From Arion vulgaris (lineage: Eukaryota; Mollusca; Gastropoda; Stylommatophora; Arionidae): a DNA stretch of 64,000 nucleotides. Position 1 is the stretch's first letter; the number at the start of each line of letters is the position of its first letter. Where the stretch lies: the NCBI GenBank assembly GCA_020796225.1, contig CM036759.1, forward strand, positions 21,727,813-21,791,812, read 5' to 3'. Of the stretch, positions 23,979-36,231 are shown one piece after another. The notes under the pieces were generated by a model. That model was not told the DNA's origin. It did not search any database and worked only from the letters and a program-made list of their open reading frames with translations. The position numbers were made by a program, and so were the translations under genes.

Positions 23979-24941
23979 TGAAACTAAATTGCACACTAAC
24001 GATTATATATTGCCCACTTTTAGTCAACATGTCATATTGGAAACTTCATTTATTCCGCACCATAATGCATTGTTGAAAAATTGCGCCTCAAGGTAAATGA
24101 ATGCCGAAATGTTTCCAAGCTTTTCAACATGGGCTTCATATACTTTCTACAACGAGGTAGCCTTGATAGTCGCAAGGCACTCCACCTTGTAGCCAGCACG
24201 TTGTCATTTGTCCTTCACGAACTCTAGTTGGCTAGTTCTGGGTTTGGACCACTGAGGAAAACCAACGGTAATCTCTCTTATTTTGTTCTATGACTTAAAT
24301 GTTGATTTGTGTATCGAATGTTTCTAACTAAACTTAGCAACATTGCAAACATGTCTTTGGTCACTTGTCTCTGCAATACACTCTTTACTTTTTCTTTTAT
24401 TTCTGGCTTGATAATCACTATTATGATACAACATGTCACGCAATAGTAGCCCTATTTTGTCATGATGGAGGTCTCGTCTATATAACATAAGCATTTCTTG
24501 AAGACATAACCCATTATTAGCCATGTGTGTTTCTTGAAGTCTCTCTATACCGCTAAGTAATGTGCTTGTTTCACGTTATCCTCTTTTTTAATGATTCAGC
24601 GGGACTTAGGCGATTGCCCTTTGGCCCAATGCCATGTAGACATAAGAGTAATTGTCTCTGGCGATCTAAGAATTTTCATTTATCGCTTTGACTCAATAGA
24701 TTCAATTTTATATCGTTATATATGTAAAAAAAATTTTTTTTTTATATATATATATATATATATATTAGTTAATCATATGTTCATTCACAGAACCATGAGC
24801 AGATTTATATTTGCATATGTGCAAATACTTACATCAATACACATAAATATTGTACTCCATGCAAGAAAATATGAAATTGAGAATAAGATTGTAAATACCT
24901 TTCTAATTCTTTTTACCAACAGAGGCTGCGTGCAAGTCTCC

Positions 24942-27900
24942 ATGGCCAGATTGCAAGATTTGGTGGCCAACTTGTTATGTCATGAGGCTGTCAGCTTCCT
25001 TATCTATGGAACAATTTTTCTACTTCTTCTTTTCTATATTCCGTACTGGATCCGGCAACAGCTAGATAGACACTACTTGAAGGTAGCTTGTTGTGATGTA
25101 CTTTACTTACACACTTGATCATCATAATAATTTTCTACATCGCTGACATGGAAGCTTGAGACAGCAACTGTAATTTCACTTTTGAATAGATGATTTAGTC
25201 TAAGCAAATACGTGTTCTGATATATATGGTTTTAGTGGTCACTTATTTTACATTTACGCGTAATAATTATGTATCGAATGGATATGCCCACTGTATATCG
25301 GATTTGTGGATTATGAGAGGGTTTGTCAAAGCATCGATAATGAAATATTTTGGAAATTGAAGAGACATTATGGACTCCAACAGAGAAAAATTACCATAGT
25401 AAAGGTACCATGATTAGCTACCCCACCCCGTAAAACAATTAGCTTTAATAATCACAGTCAAACGCATGAGAACTTGCAAGGCCTTGGTTGTGGACTTTTG
25501 CCTCCTAGGAGGTGAAAAGGGTAAAAAAAGTAAAGAAGAAGAAGAAATATACCATAAATAGGCATGAAAGAGTTTTATATGATGGAAATAATAACTAACA
25601 CTTTTGGAATAGAAATAAGAGTGTGGTAATGATGCCTTCTATCATCTTTGTTGTTCTTATTGACTATAGACCGGATTATTAAGGTAACAGTTACTACCAC
25701 CAGAAAAATTATTCAATGAACTCTGACAGATCAGCTATAACATAGATTCCCAAACTTTTTCGGCCCCGCGCCCACTTTGAACGACATAAACTTTGCAACG
25801 TCCCCTCCCATTATAACAGTTTGCCAACGCCCCCTCTCTCCCATCCCATATATATATACACATGCTCTATTTTCACTTTGACATAATAAATTGATCTATA
25901 TTTCTGTCATACATGGTCAATTTTTTAATTATTATATACATGAAATAGAAAATTGATGAAAAAATGGATCGTGTAAGATGGACATAAGATAAACAATTAA
26001 ATTGCAGAATTCAAATTTTAAATGATTATTCAATTGCAAAATCACGAAAAACTCCCCCAAATGCTTCTACAACCCACTATCGCCCCATTCCTCCCTAGAA
26101 GGCTTCAACACCCACTTGGGGGCGGTACCGCCCACTTTGGTAACCAATGCGCCAGTAACATATACTTAGTTTGGGATATAGACATCATGTCACACGCACG
26201 TAACCAGGCGCAGGATAAATTCAAAACACTTGATCGGAAGTTACAACCATGGTGAGAATTAATCAATCGATAATCCCATCTTCCTGGATGAAACCCTCAC
26301 TTCAAGAGACAGAATCAAGCACACACCTGGATATCAATGTAGACAAGTAGAAGCGAATATAGGCTAAGACAGGTATATGTCAGTTGGACATTAGCAATAT
26401 TAATTAGCCTCGATAACGTGTTACTGTCGTATACTTGTCTTCGTCCATATGACCCGTTTATTTAGTTTTACCGCAGCCTCACACCAGTTTTCTTCAGATT
26501 TGATCTGATTCGGTAGACCATCTCCAATCTTTAGATTTTCGTAATTCATCTGAGGAACGGATAGAGATGTCAGAATAAGAATGCATCATGCAAAATGAGA
26601 TTTCATCTCACTAGGAAAATTGTAGAAATCTAAAGAAATCAAATCTACAAGAAAAATTAGATTATTTAACTTCAATGTTAAAGCAGTGCAGCTGTATGGG
26701 TTGGAAACTGGAGAACGACTAAAACAATAACTAATAAATTGCAAACTTTCATCAACTCATATCTGTAGAGAATAGTAATGATATGACAATGTCAAAATTA
26801 AGGAAAGTTTGGAGAGAATGAGACATATCCCAGCAAATCAAACGGGGAAGAAAAACCACTGGCTCTGGATAGGACACAGTTTAGAAAACCCGAGAGGAAT
26901 ATAACAAGAACCTTCTGGAATCCGCAGGAAAAAATCTAAAGAAATGGATACCTACTAATAAATGGAGAAGAGATTTGGAGACGGAGATTAATAGTATAGG
27001 AAGACATGGAAGAAGATTCAAGAGATAGCTACAAAAAGAAGAGGTGACATGACGAGTACGAAGATTTACATACCACATGAGGCTTACAATGCATAATAGG
27101 AAACAGAGAGAGAGATAGAGATCTCATTGAGTCCACTGAGCATATGCAACCGAGGGCTGTGAATCCCACTCGCTGACCCGATTGAAAGAGATGGATGTTA
27201 ATATTGGTGCAGCCCGAAAAGAACGACATACTAAATATGCAAAGAGATTGATTAATCAACATCGAACTGGCGTGTTGGGTCGCTGGACGCTGATGGATTT
27301 GCTAAGGTGGAGATCGGAGCACCTATGGACATGTCCGGAGCGCTATGATGTTAGTCCTCATATAACTGATAACTGATAACTGATTGCAAAGAAGAGAACG
27401 AGTCTATTATTTGGTTGCTCTTTATCCTTCATTCGCTGTTGCTTGTCTTATTGTTATTTTTGCTCTTCATTCACATGTCCAGTTCAGTTTTATATCCTTG
27501 ATAATATTTGTGATATTTGTGCTTTATTTTGTTATTGTTTTATTTTTAAATAATTGTTATAACCTTTCGTATGTTCCAAAGTTAGGTCAACGTTATAGTT
27601 TTTTTTTATATGTTCATATTATTTTTATGCTATGTCTTCTGCAATGAGGTAATTTGTCGTACTATATAATCAGACATATCGCCAGGACAAGTCTTCTTCA
27701 GAGGGTGTCATCTTCATCCTTAATACTATAAATGAATTGAATATACAGCTGTTGTTTTTGCGTTTTCTGTATGTACTTTATGCATGACGTCCCTTTTTGC
27801 AAGTTTCTGTAGCTATTAAAATCCCTTACGGTAAAATATATGGTCTCACGTACACGTCCTCCTCCTTTTTCATCCGAGTTGGAACCAGGATTAGCTTATT

Positions 27901-28782
27901 ATTGCTGATATATTCCATTTAGTACTGCCATGGTTAGTGTTTTATCTTTCTTCATTAGTAATACATATTCAATGTTTATTTAAGATTCATCTTTATCAAA
28001 CATCAGACATGTTCATAATTGCTGCGATCTTCTCTTAAGAATGTCATACAGTGTGATTAAATTAACAGCTCCTATTCTGTGCTGGTCGATGTATCTACTG
28101 GAGTTTTTCGCATGGTTTTCCATTCGTTCCACACTAATCAGTATGCCTATCTTGCGCAGCCTAGATAGAGAATGCCATTTACCTTCTATGTTGAAATTGT
28201 CAGTACGTACGTCTTCTCTTTGTATATAAACAATGATTCATAGTCTATTTATTGATCATATCCATTAGCTCCTGTGCTTCTCTGGTGTTCTTGAACCCTT
28301 ACTCTTTTCCATCATTTCTCTTAAATCATTATTGGTGTGGCTTTTGTCTATAGAAGGCCCGTTCTCGATCATAGCATTCTCGCCAGTGCATCTACTCTCA
28401 GATTCCCCTTTACCTCGAAATGCTATGGTACAAAGATGAAGGTAAGTGTCTGGATTATCACGTTATGTATTAGTTGTATCCACTGTATACTTGTTTCTGC
28501 ATTCTACTCCCTAACAAAATATTATTACTTTTTTATCTTCCACAGTTTCTGGCAAAGAAAGCCAGGGAAAAGCATCTTCAGCAGCGGATTGATATTTATC
28601 AGAAAAGTCCAGAAATGGATTGTTTACGTTCTTTGTTGATGAAAGAATATGATGATAGTGATGAAAGAGAGAAGCAAGCAGATATGGAACTCGTTCCCTT
28701 AAACGTAGTTGATAAAGAAAGCGAGGAAAAGATGTCATTTGTGTCCCCCCACTCTTCAAGGATAACACAAAGTAAACAATAG
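24942..28782 (+). CDS. Small single-pass membrane protein, two coding exons (putative)
   Basis: Not recognised. Coding exon 1 is 24942-25082 (47 aa), lying 19 nt after a TTTTTACCAACAG acceptor and ending TTG-AAG|GTAGCT, phase 0. It has a short amphipathic N-terminus (MARLQDLVANLLCHEAVSF), one hydrophobic segment of about 20 residues (FLIYGTIFLLLLFYIPYWI) and a basic end ending in Leu-Lys. Coding exon 2 is 28546-28782 after TTATCTTCCACAG, phase 0: 78 residues of charged tail (FLAKKAREKHLQQR at its start) ending in TAG. The join gives about 125 residues. The membrane exon resembles those at 37361 and 50138. The join is inferred from phase and acceptors only. A possible alternative internal exon ending in a strong donor sits at 28354-28441 but does not keep frame. 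Confidence 0.45.
25400..25552 (+). repeat. Possible SINE 3' end
   Basis: GGTTGTGGACTTTTGCCTCC then GAGGTGAAAAGGG and a (GAA)n tail resemble a SINE end, but no sibling copy is in the window. Confidence 0.3.
25741..26148. mobile_element. hAT-like MITE, second copy
   Basis: Aligns end to end with 18246-18690 (CATAGATTCCCAAACTTTTT, GCAGAATTCAAATTTTAAAT, GGCGGTACCGCCCACTTTGG), slightly shorter. The expected 8-bp duplication is not convincing. Confidence 0.8.
26330..26560. repeat. Dispersed repeat related to 57430-57600
   Basis: GTATACTTGTCTTCGTCC, TTTTACCGCAGCC and TTCAGATTTGATCTGAT match in order with the segment right of the 57.4-kb palindrome. Confidence 0.45.
26598..27065 (+). mobile_element. 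LINE-E copy
   Basis: KIRLFNFNVKAVQLYGLETG-type start, LRKVWRE, a GNITRT segment, and KWRRDLETEINSIGRHGRRF at the end. Several stops and shifts. Confidence 0.7.
27125..27383 (+). mobile_element. LINE-C 3' end
   Basis: Matches the last 260 bp of the 33640 copy, including GAACGACATACTAAATATGC and the closing AACTGATAACTGATAACTGA. 5'-truncated. Confidence 0.85.
27384..28545. other. Probable intron sequence of the 24.9-28.8 kb gene
   Basis: T-rich, no repeat recognised. Includes the uncertain exon 28354-28441 (acceptor TCTATAG, donor AAG|GTAAGT). Confidence 0.35.
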
Positions 28783-28984
28783 AGTCCTCAACTATTAATT
28801 ACTGCGACGTAATGTATCCGACGCTGAAGGAAATCTCATATTGGCTTATTCATACTTACAAGCCTTTTGTAAAAGAAATGTGTGGTGTTACTTTCTGTTT
28901 TCTTAGTTTGGGAGATTAATGGTATTAAAATAGAGCCAAAAATAGGGATAATCAGGGTATCAATAGTATTAACAAAGGACCAGT

Positions 28985-29228
28985 CAATGCTTCTTCTTCT
29001 TCTACTTTTCTCTAATCCTGTTTTGCCTCATGGAGTCAGGATAAGAAGAGATTTCTAGAAAGGGTTTTTGCCTGCACTTCATAGACAGTGTTTTTCGTCG
29101 TCTCTGCTATCTATGTTGTCCAACTTATTCGTGGACGGCATTTTGCTTTGCATCTAGTGTATCGGAGTAGCATTGCTCTTTAAGACGTAATCTGTTGGTA
29201 ATCTGCTTATGTGGCATCATCACTCTGC
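28985..29228 (-). mobile_element. LINE-F 3' end
   Basis: Reverse copy of the same region: GAGATTTCTAGAAAGGG, CCTCATGGAGTCAGGATAAG, ATTGCTCTTTAAGACG. Lies 200 bp after the 28546 tail exon. Confidence 0.75.
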
Positions 29229-29436
29229 GCATACATATTATCACAGTATAACCAGTCAGTGTATCAATAGTTATGAATGTTGTAACAATCAGTTCTAGCA
29301 AGTGTCTAATGTTGTCAACTAACTAACAAGCAGCTTCATTTCTAACGATATCATAACAATGTTGTAATATCTTATCTTAATGTTAACTGTAATACATTGT
29401 TATTAATAGTATCTCCATTATTCGATATCTCATGTT

Positions 29437-29700
29437 CAATCTTCTTTTCTTTTACTTCAACGCTTCATATCGACCACTTGCTAACCCCTCTTTGTGATTT
29501 GTATGTGATCTGAGCCTAAGAGTGATTGTACGTTGTACCAGTTATGCGCCTACAAGTAGGCCAGCTCATCGGATTTCTGCGCTGTTTTTTATTTACTAGA
29601 GTAGCATCCCTAGTGCCTACATTAGTCACCTCTTACGACATGCATTGTATATTGCAGTGGTACTATTCTTTGCTTCCCTTGCGGGCACCGGTATCACACG
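29437..29700 (-). mobile_element. SINE S3
   Basis: CTTCATATCGACCACTTGCT, AGTTATGCGCCTAC and CACCTCTTACGACATGC in reverse order, up to GGGCACCGGTATCACACGG, the tRNA-like head. Confidence 0.8.
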
Positions 29701-30253
29701 GTCGTATATATTCAAATAAGATCAATCAACACGTCAATTCCGTGGACCCATAGTTACAAGTTCATAATTCACTTCATACAAATTACCGATCCATCTCGCA
29801 CAATGCGACATAAAGATTACTAGCAGATTCTAAATCTACTTCGTGATCAATCCTTAAATTTTGAAGTCAAATCGTTGATGCTTTGTTTATTTACAAAGTT
29901 TTCACACATTTTTATACATATGAATAACTATGAATGTGATTAATGTTAGCATTTCTGATTGAAACACAGACGTTGCACACTCATGTATACTTATATTATA
30001 TTGTTTACACACACAACAAAAAATAAGTATAGATTAGGTCTGTAAGAAAGGAGAATTATATGAAATGTTTTATATTCAGTATATCTACAACTGCGTTTAG
30101 ATTAGTGAATGTTTACAGCCATGTTATAGCCATTACATGAATGTATATGTATGATATATGTACAGTAATGAAAAAATAAACATATCTACAAAAGCATTTT
30201 CTCATTTTCTGAATTATCCCTTTCTCACATTTTTTTTTCTCTCTCTCAGTCTG

Positions 30254-30290
<37 letters not shown>

Positions 30291-30297
30291 GTTTAGT
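29701..30297. other. No gene; microsatellites
   Basis: AT-rich with a CT run and a TA run at about 30235-30290. Confidence 0.6.
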
Positions 30298-30440
30298 GAA
30301 GTCGGAGAATGCACGCCTTTATGACGGGGGACACTGATAATATGGAAAGCAAGGGTTCACGCAAAAATCAGTCGCAAAAAATTCGGGCGCCCTGACTACG
30401 GCTGAATTCATAGCGGGGGAGCACAAGAGTAAGAAGATTA
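30298..30440 (+). mobile_element. SINE-like repeat S4
   Basis: ACGGGGGACACTGATAATAT, GGTTCACGCAAAAATCAGTC, CTGAATTCATAGCGGGGGAG. Lies next to the LINE-D 3' end. Confidence 0.65.
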
Positions 30441-30450
30441 TATATATATA

Positions 30451-31470
30451 TGGCCTTTTTCGTCTTTACAGGCGGTCAATTGGCAAGTGTTTTACTGTGA
30501 CAACTTCTGAGTTTTCGATTTTCTCTTTTGTCTTTCAGCGCATACATCGCCCGAGTGGTTACCGGGGCCCAAATTTGGGGTGTAAAGAATGGAACCACTG
30601 TTACCTTCCACGCATGTCGTAAGAGGCGACTAAGGAGGTTTGGCTGAAATCGGATGCATGAGTCCTAAACGTGAAGTCTTATGTATTTAGGGGCCTACCA
30701 AACCAATGTGCAACGTATACACGTTCTTGGCAAAGATCAAACATATCACAAAGAGTGATTAAAATTGGTCGTAAAGAACGAACGCAAAAAAGAAGAAGAA
30801 GCTCATATATAAGTCTCTTCTCAAAAGATTCTGCGCCCTTGCTCAATATCGCTTTCCACGTCCCTCTGTCATCAGCTAGTTTTTCCTATGTGCTGGGACC
30901 TATAGAAAAATTCTTCAATGAGGCCTTGCAGATATCCTTATATCTGAGCAGTGGCCTGCTCTGGTGCCTCTTTCCCTTCGAAAATTCACAGAACATTATT
31001 TATTTTGGTATGTGACAATTTTTCATTCTTATCACCTGCCCTAACCACCTTCGTCGTCTACTGCTGAGCATGCCCATGATGGAAGGCAGGTTTGCACGTT
31101 GCAGTACTTCAAAGTTGGTTATCTTGTCGTACCACTTGATGTTCATAATCTTGCGGAGAAATCGAAGGTGAAAGATGTTAAGTCTCCTCTCGTGTCTTGA
31201 GTAGGCTGTCCATTTTTCTAAGCCATATAGTAAAGAACTAATTACACAGGCTCAATATATTTGAATCTTCATCTGCAATGTTAGTTTTTTGCTGTCCCAC
31301 GCTTGCTTTGATAGTTTGCCGAATGTAGTAGCCGCACTGCCTCTTCAAGCGTTGATTTATGTATCAAGAGAAAGGCTGACAGTGACCATGGACCCGAGAT
31401 AACAAAATTTTTAAACTGGTGTTAGATGGTTACCATTTAAAGTTATATTTGCTGTATTACTTATCTGACA
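30451..31470 (-). mobile_element. LINE-D copy, split by SINE S2
   Basis: Reverse-strand RT C-terminal remnants aligned with the cleaner copy at 41478: GTCTCCTCTCGTGTCTTGAG, TTATCTTGTCGTACCAC, and the 3' end GGCCTTTTTCGTCTTTACAG. SINE S2 occupies 30548-30800. Confidence 0.8.
30548..30800 (+). mobile_element. SINE S2 inserted in LINE-D
   Basis: Full-length copy flanked by GCGCATACAT (30538-30547) and GCTCATATAT (30801-30810), a slightly decayed target duplication inside LINE-D. Confidence 0.88.
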
Positions 31471-31726
31471 TAAACCCACTTTTCAGTACATATCAATTAT
31501 GTAACATTTACCCTCAATCCAAGGTCACCTGATTGTCAATATTTCTGCAAATCTACACGCATTATTTAAATCGATGACAATTTCTACCAATAACATGAAA
31601 ATTTAAATGCTACAACCTGCAATTCTACCTTTTATCATTCACGTATCTCGTGGATAGTGATGCACTTTTATATAGTTGCATTTCTGTTGACAAAAATAAT
31701 AATAATAACTGCAACATAGTTTTAGT

Positions 31727-31970
31727 TGAGCGACTGTAGCTTAAGCATAGTGAGCTCTATCACAAACCAAGTGTACTTGTTCAAATTCCGCGGCAAGCAG
31801 TTTGGAAGAAAATTCGTTTCCGTGGAATTTTTACGAAAGGTAAAAATAGACCTCACCGTTCAGCAGGCAATGGCAAACTACTGAACGTATAGGTGGTACC
31901 TAGAAAATCAATGACTCGTTTACTGTGGTTGATGGCTGTCCTGTAAAGGATATGGCATGATTTTTTCAGA
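31727..31970 (+). mobile_element. SINE S7 (tRNA-like head, hairpin core)
   Basis: GCGACTGTAGCTTAAGCA head and a B-box-like TTGTTCAAATTCC, then CGTTCAG..CTGAACG, a 7-bp stem around GCAATGGCAAACTA. Single copy here. Confidence 0.55.
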
Positions 31971-32794
31971 TTTAAGTTCGATTTTTAAAATGAGCTATTC
32001 CGCTCTTATGATAGATGATTTTAGACAAAACGATATGTATTTGTGATTGATTAACATAACAGACTTTACAAGATTTCTGGTGTACTCATAGCTTCTTAGT
32101 CTTTAACAGCCAGCTGTCATCGTTTCCCGCATTATTTCATAACTTATTTTTGCTTCTGATTGCAAAGTTGATTAATCTGTTGTTGAGCTTTCTAAAGACA
32201 GAAGTCGTGTTTTGATCTGTTGTCTGTGTTCATGTCAAGTAGTAATAGTCTACGTTAGTCATGACTAACCACTAGCTTGAGTCAGCTCTGACGGTCTCCA
32301 TATAACCAATCAGACTATTCTACAGTATAACTCCAGATGTGATACTTTAAAGTGGGGTTTTTCTGTCTGTGAAATCGTAGTTATCTATCCGTACAAATTT
32401 GTGTCCTGTTAATCAGTATAATATGCATTCCGTGTGGTCGAAATTCAGATGTGCCTATCTAACAAATCCTAACCTTTACAGTTTCATAGTGACTGCACTA
32501 GCCATACGGCCATTACATCCCACATGTACATGTCCCACCTATCTTACACCATCCTAAAAAAGCGGTATTACAGATAGTAATGGAAGAACGACGACAGTTC
32601 TCGAGGTCTTTCTTTCAAACTCAGAAAGTCACGAAGGAAGAGCATTTTAAACTTAAATTTAACAACGATACTTTCCCTACGCTCCCTTACCATAACCTTT
32701 TTATGTGTATGTATTTAGCTTGACATCATCCTGACATGTAAACACCAACTAATGAAAATAAATATATAAACGCTATAAGGAAACAAAGTGTAAT
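31971..32794. other. No gene seen
   Basis: Unique-looking sequence between S7 and LINE-B. Confidence 0.5.
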
Positions 32795-33639
32795 GAGGAA
32801 GATGTCTGGTACCACCTGGGGAACCGAAAGTCGAATCCTGGGTCAGATATACACTGTCGCAGTTAGACCGGTCTTCAAATATGCATCCTCTTCATAGATT
32901 TCATCAGCCCACACAAAACAAACTGATGCTGGGGAAAACAACTCCAAACCAATGTTTGCACATTATTTGGTAGCTAACTAATCTACACCCATTGCAGAAA
33001 TGAAAAAAGGCAACCACAAACCAGCCCTTGCAATACAGAATGAGAAAAGTGATTCTATAAGCTTAATTAAAGGATCAAAATGATGCTTCACTATCCACTA
33101 TATAGAAAAATGGCAGATAGATTAAACAAAATATGACTACAGCGTACAAGTCTACACCATAAAGTAAAGAAAATAGGAAAGTCGTACCCATATCATAATT
33201 TCATACCAGAAGAATTATTTATTGACCACTGAGAACAGTAATAAGCAAAACTATTTTTTTTTTCAAGTTTCGTTTCTAAATTGTTAAACAAAGTAGCCAA
33301 GAATAATCTAGTGAAGAATGCAACCATAACGGAAGATATTAATTGCATAGGATTACGTGGATCTATTGTCCTGGACATGCGGGTGTTTGCTATAGTGAGA
33401 GAGCGGAAAGGTTTGCATCAACAACATCGATTGTTGGGAAGTTGAACTTGGATAAGGGGGATGATTTTCGATTTCTTCGTGACTGCCTGTCGGATGAAAA
33501 CAATAAAATTATGTTGAATCCATCCAGCCATTTAATCAGTTTGGAGTTACCCGTTGTACAAGTAGAACTAGATGCCTGAAGGGCAGAGTGAGGAGTGTGT
33601 TTAATCAGCAAGCCATGGGAACCATCAGTATGCATACTC
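32795..33639 (+). mobile_element. LINE-B copy, left part (RT end plus RNase H end)
   Basis: Begins with a GTTWGTESRILGQIYTVAVR segment typical of the RT C-terminal region of R1/I-type LINEs, followed by RPVFKYAS and, with stops, ALAIQNEKSDS. Then WIYCPGHAGVCYSERAERFA, the end of RNase H. The RNase H N-terminal half is missing, so an internal deletion lies near 33330. The copy is interrupted after CATACTC by LINE-C and resumes at 34268. Confidence 0.75.
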
Positions 33640-34263
33640 AACGCTGTGCGCGGGCTTTTTCAGGAGAAAAAATAATAAGAGAGGCCAGTGAGGCCTGCGC
33701 AACAACCACAAGTATTTTGACAATGGAGGTTCGGGCGGTTACGGTGGCGGTGAAATGGTTGGCATCTCACAACTACTCTTGTGTTTTCACACCTAGTGAC
33801 TCCATGAGCATGATTCGTAAAGTCGAATCAGGAATGGTGAGACCCAACGGGGTGGAGGTACTCATACAAACAATGATCAGAGAAATCACCTTCATTTTAG
33901 TCCCTGGACACGCAGGAGTTAGGGTAATGAACGAGCTGATAGATTGGCTGGCTTAGCTACAATATCAGAGGGAGCTGCAATTGATCGAAGTGACATTCTT
34001 TACGCATTGAGAGAGTCTTTCAGAACAGAGGAGGTTCAGGGCTGTGAACCCCACTCGCTGGCCAGATTGAGAGAGATGGGTGTCCATATTGGTGCAGCCC
34101 CAAAAGAACGACATACTAAATATGCAAAGAGATTGATTAATCAACATCGAACTGGCGTGTTGGGCCGCTGAACGCTGCTGGATTTGCTGAGGCGGAGATT
34201 GGAGCACCTATGGACATGTCCAGAGTGCTATGATGATAGTCCTCATATCATTGATAACTGATA
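33640..34263 (+). mobile_element. LINE-C copy nested in LINE-B
   Basis: A second RNase H-bearing LINE, 5'-truncated. Two frames give ACATTTSILTMEVRAVTVAV (Glu), PSDSMSMIRKVESG (Asp), ITFILVPGHAGVRV, and RLREMGVHIGAAPKERHTKY. The tail is (TGATAAC)n. Possible target duplication ACTC at 33636-33639 and 34264-34267. The only other copy in the window is at 27125. Confidence 0.85.
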
Positions 34264-34267
34264 ACTC

Positions 34268-34350
34268 TTCGATATCTGTTGGGGGAGACAGAGCACCTAT
34301 GGGTTTGCCCGGAGTGCAAAGACGTTGGTTTAGTAACTAATAACCAATAA
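34268..34350 (+). mobile_element. LINE-B copy, right part (3' end)
   Basis: Continues TTCGATATCTGTTGGGGGAG from the sequence broken at 33639, then ends in AACCAATAACTAA. Joining the two restores the order seen in the other LINE-B copies. Confidence 0.8.
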
Positions 34351-34639
34351 CTAATTACATAGTGTTATTGTAGTCTTCCCTTATTATAGACTTACAGAAA
34401 GCAGTGCAGAATCTAGGGTACTGAACGGGTTTCTCTTGGAAAGCATTACAAAACATAGCGACCACACCCACAGTCGTTTGAACCTTAGATAATTGACAAC
34501 ATGAAACAATGCTTATTTTCAAAATCAACAATATAAAATGATAAGTCCACGAAAGTGACTTAAAAGTAATGAGAAACAATTTGTCGCACCAAATGAATCA
34601 ATCAAGTGCCATGCCTGACGGTTTAGGCGTGCATGTCTC

Positions 34640-34915
34640 TGCACAACTCTCTCTTCTTGGTGCAGTTAATCAGTTCTGACGTCGATATTTTGCAGAACCA
34701 CAATGTCAGACCATCCATCTTCTTTCACGATCTCTCCTTCCCTGAATGTTACCTGTTTTCATCAAATGTTCTATGTCTCTCTTCGCATTATATGCCCGAA
34801 GAACCGTGCTCGTCTTATTCTTTTGATACGACATATTTGTGTGCAGACCTTTACCAAATAGCACCAAGTAGCACCACATAGCATCTAATTTTCCAATTAT
34901 CCTCTTACGCACTTG
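34640..34915 (-). mobile_element. Possible LINE C-terminal fragment
   Basis: Reverse strand reads RDIEHLMKTGNIQGRRDRER followed by RWMV, like the GxxxGxRxRGRxRxxWxD end of several LINE RTs. No sibling copy in the window. Confidence 0.35.
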
Positions 34916-35476
34916 TGCTCATTGGTTTGTCAACTTTCTTGCACCTCTTGAATGGAAATAAACAAACTGTGACGTCATATACCCTCTAAAAGAAATTAAC
35001 AGTAGATAGAAAATAACAGCACTGTACATCCTATGGAAGTTGATCAAATAGAAGACACATAACGGTCACTTCCTGCTGGCTACAAGTTAACAGTTCAAAC
35101 AACATCAACGGCTGATGTGGGATCTACAGCACTTTGTTTCACGTATTTCTAAGAGAACATCACCAATAGTGGTAGGTATAAGTCTGAAAGATTGAATGAC
35201 AGTGAATGAAGTCTCAAAAAGGTTAAATGGCGTCAGTCTAGAAGGCTGAATGATGTCATAGTCAACATCGGTACTGAAATTATATATTTTTGTTGGCATC
35301 TTAGAACATAGTTAAGACTTCCGATATGGCGGCAAGAAACGTTGACTATTGCAGGCCAATTTTGTACTTATGAATAAATGTCAATAATACGTAATGACAT
35401 ATATATTACATATTTAATTCTAAAAAAGTAAGTTATAAATATTTATTAATGTTATATTATTATATGAAATGAAGAG

Positions 35477-35514
<38 letters not shown>

Positions 35515-35726
35515 ATTATTTCTTGTTACTATATCTAGTCGTTTAACATTTTTAGTTTTTACCCTTATTATAGTCACTTATTTTCATTAGCTAGTGTTGA
35601 TAAGGATGAGTGTGTTGCTGTGTCCCATATATGTTCATTGTTTTGTATCCATTGTCTTCTAACATGTGATTGAAAAAGATAGTGTGGTCGAATCCTTACA
35701 TTAATCTACGTTTCATTGAATTTTGA
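34916..35726. other. No gene; TA microsatellite
   Basis: TA run at about 35478-35510, otherwise unassigned. Confidence 0.6.
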
Positions 35727-35971
35727 CGCCCGAGTGGTTACCGGGGTCCAAATTTGCGGTGTAAAGAACAGAACCTCTGTTACCTGCCACGCATGTCGTA
35801 AGAGGCGACTAAGGAGGTTTGGCTGAAATCGGATGCACGTGTCCTAAACATGTAGAAGTCTATGCGTTTAGGGGCCTACCAAACCAATATACACGTTTTT
35901 GACAAAGATCAAACATATCACAAAGAGTGATTAAAATTGGTCGTAAAGAACGAACGCAAAGAAGAAGAAGA
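35727..35971 (+). mobile_element. SINE S2
   Basis: CGCCCGAGTGGTTACCGGGG head, intact core, GAAGAAGAAGAG tail; a few bases are missing in the AACGTATACACG part. Confidence 0.85.
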
Positions 35972-36030
35972 GATTGAATTTTGCAAAACTACATTGCTCG
36001 GTCTTTGGATTCTTTGACTTTAATCGACTA

Positions 36031-36231
36031 GACCAGCGTTTCCTAAAGTGGAGTCCGCGGAATGAAATAATGCGCATGGTCCTTGACTGCACTACAGGTT
36101 ATGAAGACGAGATACATATATGCTCTACTGTCACCAAGTTTCGAACTTCTTATCGTTCAAACCAAATCCTGAAACTATCACGGCAGACAAGAGACACAAT
36201 TTACATAGTGATACTAATGTTATGTAGGAAA
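36031..36231. mobile_element. Possible hAT-like end
   Basis: CAGCGTTTCCTAAAGTGGAG resembles hAT termini. GACTAGAC precedes it and ACTAGAC recurs at about 36233. Interior not like the MITE pair. Confidence 0.3.

Larger units (their letters stand above)
22546..24920. other. Only LINE fragments seen
   Basis: Apart from LINE-G (22872-23062) and LINE-A (23489-23978), nothing recognised. A T-run followed by a TA microsatellite lies at 24727-24766. Confidence 0.5.

Noticed and set aside
28354..28441. Middle exon of the 24.9-28.8 kb gene (strong GTAAGT donor)
   Set aside because: 88 nt long; inserting it between two phase-0 exons breaks the frame. Kept only as a possible alternative.
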